From contig JAEMTM010000033.1 of assembly GCA_016462305.1 (NCBI GenBank), positions 1-15,602 of the forward strand: 15,602 bases of DNA, written 5' to 3'. The stretch is from Sphingomonadaceae bacterium (GTDB lineage: Bacteria > Pseudomonadota > Alphaproteobacteria > Sphingomonadales > Sphingomonadaceae). The notes below the pieces were generated by a model. That model had not been told where the DNA came from, did no database searches, and worked only from the letters and a program-made list of their open reading frames with translations. Shown piece after piece: positions 6,501 to 13,340 of the stretch (position 1 is its first letter; each line of letters opens with the position of its first letter). The position numbers were made by a program, and so were the translations under genes.

Positions 6501-8871
6501 TACCGAGCAGGATCGCGATAGCTTTGGCTATCGGGTGACCGATGCCAATGGCAACACGGTCACAGGCACCATCTTGGTGGATATTGTGGACGATGTGCCC
6601 ATGGTGACTAGATCAACGGCCCCAGTTCCAACGCTGACGGTTGACGAAACGGCGCTTGCGACCGATGCGAGCCTTAGCTTTGCGGATGTTTTCACCACCA
6701 ACTTTGGTGCAGATGGCGCTGGTACGACCGCATATACGCTTGGCGTTGTTGCTGGTCCAAGCGGCCTTGTGGACAGCGCAACTGGCCAAGCGGTTAATCT
6801 CTTCCTGAATGCCAATATTGTTGAAGGCCGCACTGCGGGCAGCAACGCAGTTGTGTTCAGCGTTAGCGTTGCTGCGAACGGAACGGTCACGCTTGATCAA
6901 CAACGGGCCGTCTCGCACTTGCCCAACGCAGGTCCGGACCAATCAACGACCTTATCGGCTGATAACCTCATCACGCTGACGGCAACATCGACCGATGGCG
7001 ATGGCGATATCGCAACCGCCACAGCGAACATCGCCAATGCGCTTGTGTTTAAGGATGATGGTCCGGCAGCAATAGGGGAATCGGGAACGACAAGCGAAAT
7101 CCTGAAGGATTTCAACACAGCCTTTGTCATCGATTTTTCAGGCTCCATCGATAACACGGAATTGAATACCCAACTTGTCGCGGTCAAGGCTGCGATCAAC
7201 GTGTTATTTGACTCAACAGGAGGCAGCGTCTCAGTCAAATTCGTGCTGTTTGCTTCTAATGCAATGGCGAGCACGACTTTCACGACCGCTGCGGCAGCAA
7301 ACATCTATTTGGACTCAGTTAACCCCGCGACGGGCGGAACACGCCCAAGCGGTGTGCTTGGAAGCACGACCGACTTCAGCGCTTCCATTAAGACATTGCT
7401 GGCGAACTATGCGGCGGACGTAACCGCCGATAATGAGGTATTCTTCCTAAGTGACGGTAACCCGAACGAAAATCTGGGTGGCAGTGGTCAAGCGCTCAAT
7501 GACAATATTCGCCCGCTGTGGAACAGCTTTGTCAACAACAATGACATCAATGTTACGGCCATTGGCGTTGGTAATGGCATCAACAACAGCAATTTGCAGC
7601 AGATCGACGTCGATGGTGCTGGTGCGCCAATTTTGTTAGCGAATTTCGACGATTTGATTGACACCCTTGTTGCGCTTTTAACGCCGACACCCATCACTGG
7701 CGATCTCGACGCGAATGATGATTATGGCACTGACGGCGGACGGATTTTGTCAATCACCGTCCCGACTGCGGCTGCTAATGACCCTGTATATAGTTGGAAT
7801 GGTGTTACAGGGGCTGGTGCGCAGATTACGGCATCAAATGGTGGCCCGGTCATAAATGGCACAACAAGCATTCTTGTTGCTACCGAAATTGGTGGCCAGT
7901 TCGGCTTCAACTTTGCAACAGGCCAATGGAGCTACACGCCGCCCCGCAATGTCCCTGCGGATAGAACCGAAGTGTTCAACTACACAATAATTGACGGCGA
8001 CGGCGATACTGCGACGGCATCACTAAGCGTTCTTGTTGAGAATAATGACTTACCCGCCACTGCGGCGGTCACGGCCATTATGGACGATGATGGTTCAACG
8101 GGCATTGTTGCTGATGCCGCGTTCGCAAAGGGTGGCGCGCTTTCGGTCGTCAGCCGGTCCGCCGACCAAATGCGGACAAATAATGCAACCACGTCCATCA
8201 TTGCTGCGGCACTTGTTGGCCTTGCCATTGCGGAAAATGCGGCTGCGGTGCCCGATGGAAATCTGGACCAATTGGGCGCGCTCATCAGCGAAAATCCCGG
8301 CATTGGAAATGCGGTTACTTCTCTTGCTGCAACAGGCGGAGCGTCTTTTGTATCCGATTTGGCTTTCGAACCAACGCACGACTTCGCGCAACGCCCGCAT
8401 GACGCCGCCAGCAGCCTACGTCCGTCCGAAGAAGTAGATATTGCCCGCAGCTTCCAAGATGCGCCGATGGCCGAGCGTTCCGCTTTGCTTGAGGATAAAG
8501 CTGATCCGGTTTCCGACGATCAGAGCAATTTTGCTGTCGCCTTTGGTGACGGTGACCAGGTCATGCACAGCATGCTGGATATAACAGCCTTTTCGGCATC
8601 GGCAGGTGCAGGCGAAAACGCTGCTCTATTGCTACCCATCGAAGATGCGCTGCGTGAGGCTATGCCAGACTTAATATTGGATCGCTTGATTGACGCCTTC
8701 ACCGCTGACTTGGGTGCGCCAGCAAATGACGCAGGTGGCGGCGCACATGATAGCGAACTGCTGGCGGGCATCCTCAGCCAAGGCGTTGACGCGTTCCAGT
8801 TGGCCGCGTTGGCCAGCAATGATCTGTCAGGCGCGCATCATTATGACATGGCAATGATAAATCACGGTTAA
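3568..8871 (+). CDS. Giant type I-secreted adhesin-like protein (T1SS-143/VCBS/DUF5801 repeats, vWA domain)
   Basis: Secreted surface protein of 1767 residues and the presumed substrate of the exporter encoded downstream. It has no Sec signal peptide and no cysteine, as is usual for type I substrates. Residues 1-110 form a compact beta-rich N-terminal module. A Pro/Gly linker follows with P113-A114-A115-G116, resembling a LapG cleavage site. About 208-1166 holds a chain of T1SS-143/VCBS-like units. About 1022-1166 closely resembles a DUF5801 unit ('GTVTLDQQRAVSHLP', ending 'FKDDGP'). A von Willebrand A domain spans about 1180-1371 and one more VCBS-like unit about 1375-1492. The last 275 residues (1493-1767) are Ala/Asp-rich and unlike RTX; the C-terminus is 'MAMINHG'. 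No GGxGxDxxx nonapeptides are visible. Likely role: calcium-stabilised, possibly cell-retained adhesin for attachment or biofilm. The role is inferred from architecture; the ligand is unknown. The gap to the next gene is 30 bp. Confidence 0.93.
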   Translation: MDFRNSDIANGLDVTSLIGADASASLEGAALLTMALQSGNIMPLTADGQLVLPAGVGLDDIKVVGRDLIIQMPDGTQMIVPDGAIAVPQIVVDGVAIPALNFAALLAGQEPQPAAGPPQSSGGNFADNVGDIGDPFALGDLLPPTQLAFPSPEEREVVPGLVDRDPDVIIQDGGPAGRDVIDNVNETGLPGTRANGNVESPGSAAGNGSDSTTGTIFVTAPDGVASITINGVVVTGAAGQQITTPFGVMTLNALSGDQIGYTYRLLDNTSGDTTADVFLVSLSDSDGDVATARLTINIADDVPTARNDIDSLTSGTFGPELGNVLTGAGTISGLAGADTPGADGAAISGFRAGASGSFAAIDSSISGQYGTLTLGANGSYNYVRNVNTPGGVADVFTYQLTDADGDASTATLTINIDDAPNRIPDIGDGTIVREPGLPARDSEPSGSQFDGNAEANGGTITFNSPDGVGNVTVAGAVLTPGALPQLVSSNATGSLLVTGYTYDPVTGIGSITYVYTLNDNTLNTNGETLNFSVVVTDLDGDVASDSLIIKIVDDAPLAANDSGTQQSENAPVSIDAFVNDTPGADGVNLATGVTVVAGSLTGAGALAYGNEGVFTYTPAPGEEGVVSFQYIITDGDGDTSTATVTISLLEDSLSSVEVRGENVVSEAGLPSGSDAASNSETTDGTIAIVTGGDALASLVINNVNVTAGGTVTGASGILAISVSQGVYSYRYTLTDTTSGDATNDSFNVIVTDSDGDSANDTLLIAIQDDVPTARADIDNVTEGGSATGNVLTGVDTTSGVAGADTAGADGFTAGGGVVGVRAAGGDTTTAVLAGTGSAIAGLYGSLTLGANGSYNYVSTANAVTSNLPDVFVYTVRDADGDLSTTTLTLNVANVTVTATDTDALVNEAGLAVGSNPSATSEVFNGAITPAGGVGGYTYTLTTPTNGTYGNLVLNANGTYRYTLTSPFDTSPDANNSTNTEQDRDSFGYRVTDANGNTVTGTILVDIVDDVPMVTRSTAPVPTLTVDETALATDASLSFADVFTTNFGADGAGTTAYTLGVVAGPSGLVDSATGQAVNLFLNANIVEGRTAGSNAVVFSVSVAANGTVTLDQQRAVSHLPNAGPDQSTTLSADNLITLTATSTDGDGDIATATANIANALVFKDDGPAAIGESGTTSEILKDFNTAFVIDFSGSIDNTELNTQLVAVKAAINVLFDSTGGSVSVKFVLFASNAMASTTFTTAAAANIYLDSVNPATGGTRPSGVLGSTTDFSASIKTLLANYAADVTADNEVFFLSDGNPNENLGGSGQALNDNIRPLWNSFVNNNDINVTAIGVGNGINNSNLQQIDVDGAGAPILLANFDDLIDTLVALLTPTPITGDLDANDDYGTDGGRILSITVPTAAANDPVYSWNGVTGAGAQITASNGGPVINGTTSILVATEIGGQFGFNFATGQWSYTPPRNVPADRTEVFNYTIIDGDGDTATASLSVLVENNDLPATAAVTAIMDDDGSTGIVADAAFAKGGALSVVSRSADQMRTNNATTSIIAAALVGLAIAENAAAVPDGNLDQLGALISENPGIGNAVTSLAATGGASFVSDLAFEPTHDFAQRPHDAASSLRPSEEVDIARSFQDAPMAERSALLEDKADPVSDDQSNFAVAFGDGDQVMHSMLDITAFSASAGAGENAALLLPIEDALREAMPDLILDRLIDAFTADLGAPANDAGGGAHDSELLAGILSQGVDAFQLAALASNDLSGAHHYDMAMINHG
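3904..3915 (+). other. Codons for a P-A-A-G motif: candidate LapG-type cleavage site
   Basis: Residues 113-116 of the adhesin read PAAG, in a flexible linker (Q-P-Q-P-A-A-G-P-P-Q-S-S-G-G) directly after the folded N-terminal module. LapG periplasmic proteases cut LapA-type adhesins at a di-alanine motif ([T/A/P]-A-A-G) that lies about 70-150 residues from the N-terminus. The match in both motif and position is seen; cleavage is inference. No LapG or LapD gene lies in this window. Confidence 0.5.
4189..7065 (+). repeat. Region coding for tandem T1SS-143/VCBS/DUF5801-like repeats
   Basis: Eight repeat ends with a D-x-D-G-D core followed by a beta strand and often D-D-x-P can be placed at adhesin residues 283-303, 401-420, 536-556, 633-651, 751-771, 876-891, 991-1011 and 1142-1166. 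A ninth lies beyond the vWA domain at 1475-1492. Two units carry a near-matching 'YGTLTLGANGSYNYV' type strand (369-383 and 843-857), and two share a 'GNVLTG...GAD.GADG' segment (322-344 and 788-810). The units are clearly related as protein but diverged as DNA, with no long identical stretches. The Asp-rich loops are likely calcium sites, as in related cadherin-like repeats. The unit at 991-1011 reads D-A-N-G-N, losing part of the core. Confidence 0.8.
7105..7680 (+). other. Region coding for the von Willebrand factor A domain of the adhesin
   Basis: Adhesin residues about 1180-1371. The metal-ion-dependent adhesion site is complete: D1189-x-S1191-x-S1193 ('VIDFSGSID'), T1268-D1269 after a Gly-rich loop, and D1296-G ('FFLSDGNPN'). 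The domain ends with the usual 'VTAIGVGNGINNSNLQQID' strand and helix. It sits late in the protein, between DUF5801-like and VCBS-like repeats, a position also seen for vWA domains in LapA-type adhesins. Intact MIDAS residues argue for divalent-metal-dependent binding of a ligand. Confidence 0.88.
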
Positions 8872-8888
8872 AAAACAATAAATGCTTC

Positions 8889-8893
8889 GGAGG
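8889..8893 (+). promoter_or_regulatory. Strong ribosome-binding site of the OmpA-domain gene
   Basis: GGAGG lies 8 bases before the ATG at 8902, in the 30-base gap after the adhesin stop codon. This is the best Shine-Dalgarno in the window and suggests that this partner is translated more strongly than the adhesin. No terminator is visible in the gap. Confidence 0.6.
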
Positions 8894-8901
8894 AAAACAA
8901 T

Positions 8902-9615
8902 ATGAAACGGTATTTGATAAAGGCATTAATGGCTGGAACGGCAGTTAGCGTTGCATTTCCTGCCGCCGCACAAATATTAGATCTGACGTCTATGGAAGTC
9001 CGGGATTTGCGTCCCGAGGTTGAGCGGCGTTATGACGAGGCGCTTGCGGCAACGACGAACCCGGCGGTACTTGCATCGCTTGGCAGCAACTTCATGTATG
9101 CCTCCGAAGCAAAGGTCTGGTGCGGCATTGCCACAGGCTTTCTGAAAAACGCGATCCGTGACAATCAAAGCCTGACGCGCTGTGAGAAATATCACCGGTT
9201 GATGACTGCGCCTGTTCCAGAGCCAGCCGTCGCGATGCCCGCACCACAGCCGCCTGTGCCGCGCTCGCCGGCATGTGACTTGGCGCTTGCCGCTACCTTG
9301 TTCTTCGACTGGGACTCGATCGTCTTGCCTGCCAATGCAGATCAGACCGTCGCCTTTGTCACGGCCAACAAGGCGGCATGTGGCTGGAATCGATTTAGCA
9401 TCATTGGACACACTGACCGGTCCGGGTCCGATAGCTATAATGACGCTCTCTCAAAGCGCCGCGCTGAGGCAGTCTCCGCCAGAATGCAGGCCGCTGGCCT
9501 CAGCGCATCTGCGTTGATGGTTAGCGGTCGCGGCGAAGCTGAACCCAAGGTTTCGACCGCCGATGGCGAACGCAATCCGACGAACCGCCGCGTTGAAATC
9601 ACGGCAAGTAATTGA
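8902..9615 (+). CDS. OmpA-domain peptidoglycan-binding periplasmic/outer-membrane protein
   Basis: Exported protein of 237 residues. Residues 1-23 are a Sec signal peptide with likely cleavage after 'PAAA' (before Q24). Residues 24-101 form a small module that I do not recognise, with Cys74 and Cys94. A Pro/Ala linker (about 102-122) leads to an OmpA C-terminal domain (about 125-236): 'FFDWDS', 'IIGHTDRSGS', 'LSKRRAEAV', 'NPTNRRVEI'. Asp172 and Arg187 align with the diaminopimelate-binding Asp and Arg of known OmpA domains, so it should bind peptidoglycan. Cys125 and Cys160 could form a disulfide within the domain. There is no beta-barrel and no lipobox. It lies between the adhesin and the TolC gene, with 13 bp to the latter. 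It probably links the secretion machinery or its exported product to the cell wall; this role is inferred from position. Confidence 0.92.
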   Translation: MKRYLIKALMAGTAVSVAFPAAAQILDLTSMEVRDLRPEVERRYDEALAATTNPAVLASLGSNFMYASEAKVWCGIATGFLKNAIRDNQSLTRCEKYHRLMTAPVPEPAVAMPAPQPPVPRSPACDLALAATLFFDWDSIVLPANADQTVAFVTANKAACGWNRFSIIGHTDRSGSDSYNDALSKRRAEAVSARMQAAGLSASALMVSGRGEAEPKVSTADGERNPTNRRVEITASN

Positions 9616-9620
9616 GGGGA
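9614..9620 (+). promoter_or_regulatory. Ribosome-binding site of the TolC-family gene, overlapping the preceding stop
   Basis: GAGGGGA begins inside the TGA stop of the OmpA-domain gene (9613-9615) and lies 8 bases before the ATG at 9629. It decides the start of the next gene at 9629 rather than at an in-frame ATG at 9563, which lies inside the OmpA-domain gene and would bury the signal peptide. Confidence 0.65.
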
Positions 9621-9628
9621 GAAGAACA

Positions 9629-11137
9629 ATGAACACCCGCACTATTTTGATGTTCACCGTATCGGTGGCATCGCTTTCATCGGTCACCTTTGCCGCATCG
9701 GGCAATGTGGCCACCACCCATCAGGCGGCATCAATCGTCGCCCAAGTTGCGGACGCTGCCATTCCTTCATCTGTGGTAACTGGGGTCGCGCTGCAAGCGG
9801 CGATGACCGACAATTCAGGCGTTCTCACGCTTGACCAAGCGATTGCCGCTGCCTTGGAGACCAGCCCTGAGATTAATCAGGCGATCATGAACAAGGAAGC
9901 CATCGAATTTGAACGCGAGCAAGCGCAGGGCCTATATCTGCCCCGCATAGATATAGAAGCGTCGGCGGGGGTCCGCCGCCTTGAAAATCCAACCCGGCGC
10001 ACATTGGGTATTGAAGACGACACGCTTTATCCGCTCGAAGCCGGCATAACCGGCGAGCAGATATTGATTGACTTTGGCCGCCGCCGTGGAGAGCTGACGC
10101 GTCAAGCGGCACGAACCGACGGCGCGGCATTGCGCGTTGCGGAGCGTTCGGAAAACATCGCTTTGCTCGTGTCGCGGCAATATCTCGACTTCTTGTTGCA
10201 ACAGCGTATTTCTGCGGCCTCCGATGACAATGTGACCTTTCACCAAAATCTTGTCAGTGATTTAGGGCAGGGCGTCCAGCAGGGATCAATCAGCATTGCG
10301 GATCAGCAACAGGCGCAAGAACGCTTGCAAGCGGCAATCGTCCGCAAGGTTGAAGCCGAAGAAGCATTGGTGAACGCGCAGATCAAGTTGCAGACGTTGA
10401 CAGGCTTGACTGTGACGGGCGCTTCCATGCCTTTATCGCTTCGAACGGCCATCACGCCGACTTTGGGCGAAGCTGTTGCCGAAGCGCGGCAGAACAACCC
10501 AAAGGTTAAAGAAGCGGCTGCCGACGTTGATGCCGCTTATGCCATGGTGTCAAAGGCCAATGGCGACTTATATCCCAATATTGGCGTCGATGCCCGTGGT
10601 CGTGTTGGCGAAGACATTGATGGCTTTGCAGGCAAGACTAATGACATGCAAGCGCGTGTTTTCCTGCGTTGGAACATCTTCGACGGCGGTATAAATCGCG
10701 CAAAGTACCAAGAGATGGTCCGCCGCGCGAGCGAGGCACGTTTCCGCCTGCATGAATTGGGTCGTTTTGCCGAAGAAGACGTCCGTAGTGCTTGGAACAG
10801 CATGTCTACGCAGCGCAAGGTTAGCGAAGAACTGTTCACGCAAAGCAAAGTCAGCGATGATTTGCTGCTTTCCTATCGTGAGCAGTTCAACGTCGGACGC
10901 CGTTCGTTGCTGGATGTGCTCGACGCGCAGAACACCCGCTACAATGTTCAGGTCCGTTTGGACACCGCACGTTTTGCGGAACAATTTGCGCAATACCGGG
11001 TGTTAGCATCGACCAACAAATTGTTGGCGTCGATGAATTTGGCCCCACCGCAGGGCGCCGAAGCGTCGGCAAGAGCACGCTTCGATTATGGTCCGCCGGC
11101 ACCCGCAGAATTGCAGCGCAGACGCTACCCACGTTGA
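9629..11137 (+). CDS. TolC-family type I secretion outer-membrane channel
   Basis: Outer-membrane and periplasmic tunnel of the exporter; a trimer is expected. The 502-residue protein starts with a Sec signal peptide (about 1-22, 'SSVTFA'), followed by about 40 residues of low-complexity extension. The first outer-membrane efflux repeat covers about 65-260 ('LTLDQAIAAALETSPEI', 'QILIDFGRRRGELTRQA') and the second about 275-470 ('LRWNIFDGGINRAKY', 'GRRSLLDVLDAQNTRYNV'). The SLLDVLDAQN motif is typical of TolC homologues from type I secretion operons rather than drug-efflux ones. The C-terminal 30 residues are Pro/Arg-rich. The next gene starts 37 bp downstream. The neighbouring ABC transporter and HlyD adaptor complete the tripartite machine. 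Confidence 0.95.
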   Translation: MNTRTILMFTVSVASLSSVTFAASGNVATTHQAASIVAQVADAAIPSSVVTGVALQAAMTDNSGVLTLDQAIAAALETSPEINQAIMNKEAIEFEREQAQGLYLPRIDIEASAGVRRLENPTRRTLGIEDDTLYPLEAGITGEQILIDFGRRRGELTRQAARTDGAALRVAERSENIALLVSRQYLDFLLQQRISAASDDNVTFHQNLVSDLGQGVQQGSISIADQQQAQERLQAAIVRKVEAEEALVNAQIKLQTLTGLTVTGASMPLSLRTAITPTLGEAVAEARQNNPKVKEAAADVDAAYAMVSKANGDLYPNIGVDARGRVGEDIDGFAGKTNDMQARVFLRWNIFDGGINRAKYQEMVRRASEARFRLHELGRFAEEDVRSAWNSMSTQRKVSEELFTQSKVSDDLLLSYREQFNVGRRSLLDVLDAQNTRYNVQVRLDTARFAEQFAQYRVLASTNKLLASMNLAPPQGAEASARARFDYGPPAPAELQRRRYPR

Positions 11138-11163
11138 GTGCGGTGTGGGGCATCGCCCAGTTT

Positions 11164-11167
11164 GGAG
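11164..11167 (+). promoter_or_regulatory. Ribosome-binding site deciding a TTG start for the ABC transporter
   Basis: GGAG lies 7 bases before an in-frame TTG at 11175. No in-frame ATG with a ribosome-binding site exists nearby: the ATG at 11088 is inside the TolC gene, and a GTG at 11145 has only a weak GAG upstream. TTG at 11175 is therefore the preferred start. Confidence 0.5.
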
Positions 11168-11174
11168 TAAAGAT

Positions 11175-13340
11175 TTGCATAGTCGTTTAGATAGCAAATT
11201 GGCCGACGCGGTCGCTGTTTTCGGGGAAATTATACCCGATACAATAGCCGCGGCGGTCAAAAGGCTTGCCCGTGAAAACGATCTCCCGGACCCGGAGAGC
11301 TTGTTTTTGACGTTGCCGTTAAACGGTAACGGGCAATTGCCTTTTCACCAGGCCGAACATGCGATTGAACTCGCTGGCCTGTCCTGCGCGCTTATTCAAG
11401 GGCCGCGCTTGCCGAAAAAGGCACACCAGTTGCCAGCGTTGATCCGCCTTAACGATGACAGCGTGGCGATCATCTACGAAGCGGCCAAGGAGCAAGTCCT
11501 GTTATGGAAGGCCGACGCGGCAGAACCCATTTGGACGGACATGGCCGAGATAGACTCGCTCTATGTCGGTCAAGCCATCCATGTCGGTGGTGCAGCGGTG
11601 CGCGCGCGCGGGATAGATGACTCTGACATACCAAAAACGTCACGTGACAACTGGTTCTGGTCGGAACTCCGCAAGCTGAAGCCTGAATTTTACCCTGTTT
11701 TTGGCGCAGCCTTCATCATCAACATATTGGCGTTTGCGCTGCCTTTATTCTCGATGAATGTGTATGATCGCATCATTCCAAACCGCGCTGTGTCTAGCCT
11801 TTGGGTCTTGGCAATTGGCGTATTGTTGGCCTTCGCAATTGACTTTGCCTTGCGCATGGCGCGTTCGACATTGCTGGATGAATTGGGCCGCAAGCTGGAC
11901 CTAAAACTTTCCGAGAAGATTTTCGGCAAGCTGGTCAACATGCCATTGTCGGGGCGCACGGGTGATACCGGCAGAATGGTTCGCCGGGTGTCCGAATTCG
12001 AAATTGTGCGTGATTTCTTTGCCTCCACAACGGCTGTCCTTTTGGTGGATATTTTGTTCCTGGTGGTGTTTGTCGGCTTGATCGCGATTTTGGCTGGCTG
12101 GTTGGCGATGGTGCCCGTCGTCATCATTGCGATTATGTTTTTTGCAGGTCATGTCCTGCAACGCAAAATGATTGCCGCGACGTTGGACGCACAAGCAGAT
12201 GCGGGCTTGCAACACAGCTTGCTTGTCGAAGCGATCAGCGGTGCCGAAACGCTAAAGGCCACTGCCGCAGAAGGCCGCGTCATTGGGCGTTGGCGCAATC
12301 TTGCGCGTATGAGCGCGCAGACGCAAGAACGCTTGCGGCACCTAAACGCGACCGCCGTGACCTTGGCCAATATGTGTCAGCAAGTGACAAGCATCGCGCT
12401 GGTTATCGGCGGATTTTATATGTTTGATGCTGGCAAGATTTCGATGGGCGCGATTATCGCGATCGTCATGCTCGCCGGGCGCTCATTGGCTCCCGCTGGA
12501 CAATTGGCGTTCCTGATGACGCGCGGGCGGCAAGCATTGACTGTGCTCGACAGCCTTGGCGCATTGATGGACAAGCATGACGAGCGTTCGTTCGGCAGCC
12601 GAAGCGTCGTCCCGACCGTGCGTGAAGGCCATATCAGGCTCGATGACGTGCGCTTTTCCTATCCGGAAAGCAATCGCGAGGCACTTTCCGAGCTGAATCT
12701 TGTAATTAAGCCTGGCGAAAAAATAGCCATCATCGGCCGTGTTGCCTCTGGTAAGTCGACCTTGGGACGGCTGCTGTGTGGGTTATATTATCCTGATGCG
12801 GGGTCGATACTTATTGATGGGTTGGACAACCGCCAATATCGTCCGATCAACTTGCGTTCGCAGCTTCGCTTTGTCGGGCAAGATGCCGAATTGTTCAGCG
12901 GGTCGATTAAAGACAATTTGTTGATGGGCGCGCCAAATGCCGACGATGAGGGCTTGATTGATGCGTTGCGCCGTGTTGGCGCAGACGAATTTCTGGGCCG
13001 CGATGACGGTGGCTTTGACCGTGGCACTGGCGAACGGGGCCGCAATCTTTCTGGTGGTCAGCGTGGATTTCTGGTGCTCGCCCGTGCATTGGCAGCGCCA
13101 AGCAAGCTGCTGTTTCTGGATGAACCTACAGGCGCAATGGATATGCGGACCGAGATGCGTTTTGTCGAGCTGCTGAAAACCGCGACCTATCCGGGGCAGA
13201 CGTTGATCGTGTCGACGCATCGGCATGCCGTGCTGTCTTTATGTGACCGGTTGATCGTGATGGATCGCGGCAAAATCATTGCCGATGGCCCACGCGAACA
13301 GATCATGGCGCAAGCGATGGCGAATGGGGTTGCGGCATGA
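11175..13340 (+). CDS. Type I secretion ABC transporter/permease (LapB/LssB-like, degenerate C39-like domain)
   Basis: Inner-membrane ATPase that energises export. With a TTG start it has 721 residues; GTG at 11145 would add 10. Residues about 33-130 are a C39-peptidase-like domain without catalytic Cys or His (a Ser, residue 96, sits where the His is expected), so it should bind substrate rather than cleave it. The transmembrane domain covers about 170-460. The nucleotide-binding domain is complete: Walker A 521-529 ('GRVASGKST', K527), Q-loop 'FVGQDAELFSGSI', signature LSGGQ 625-629, Walker B with D649-E650, and H-loop His682. This layout matches exporters of large LapA-type adhesins. The downstream hydrolase overlaps its stop by 4 bp (ATGA). 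Confidence in identity is high; the exact start is less certain. Confidence 0.93.
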   Translation: MHSRLDSKLADAVAVFGEIIPDTIAAAVKRLARENDLPDPESLFLTLPLNGNGQLPFHQAEHAIELAGLSCALIQGPRLPKKAHQLPALIRLNDDSVAIIYEAAKEQVLLWKADAAEPIWTDMAEIDSLYVGQAIHVGGAAVRARGIDDSDIPKTSRDNWFWSELRKLKPEFYPVFGAAFIINILAFALPLFSMNVYDRIIPNRAVSSLWVLAIGVLLAFAIDFALRMARSTLLDELGRKLDLKLSEKIFGKLVNMPLSGRTGDTGRMVRRVSEFEIVRDFFASTTAVLLVDILFLVVFVGLIAILAGWLAMVPVVIIAIMFFAGHVLQRKMIAATLDAQADAGLQHSLLVEAISGAETLKATAAEGRVIGRWRNLARMSAQTQERLRHLNATAVTLANMCQQVTSIALVIGGFYMFDAGKISMGAIIAIVMLAGRSLAPAGQLAFLMTRGRQALTVLDSLGALMDKHDERSFGSRSVVPTVREGHIRLDDVRFSYPESNREALSELNLVIKPGEKIAIIGRVASGKSTLGRLLCGLYYPDAGSILIDGLDNRQYRPINLRSQLRFVGQDAELFSGSIKDNLLMGAPNADDEGLIDALRRVGADEFLGRDDGGFDRGTGERGRNLSGGQRGFLVLARALAAPSKLLFLDEPTGAMDMRTEMRFVELLKTATYPGQTLIVSTHRHAVLSLCDRLIVMDRGKIIADGPREQIMAQAMANGVAA

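Noticed and set aside
8698..8760. Gly/Asp-rich 'DAGGGAHDSE' near the adhesin C-terminus as an RTX nonapeptide
   Set aside because: It is a single, imperfect match without the GGxGxDxxx spacing and without tandem copies.
9563..9628. Longer TolC-family start at the in-frame ATG 9563
   Set aside because: It lies inside the OmpA-domain gene and has no ribosome-binding site. It would place 22 residues before a clear signal peptide that begins at 9629 with a good GAGGGGA.
11088..11174. ABC transporter start at ATG 11088
   Set aside because: It would overlap the end of the TolC gene by 50 bases. The encoded residues do not resemble an exporter N-terminus, and GGAG with TTG at 11175 is a better start signal.
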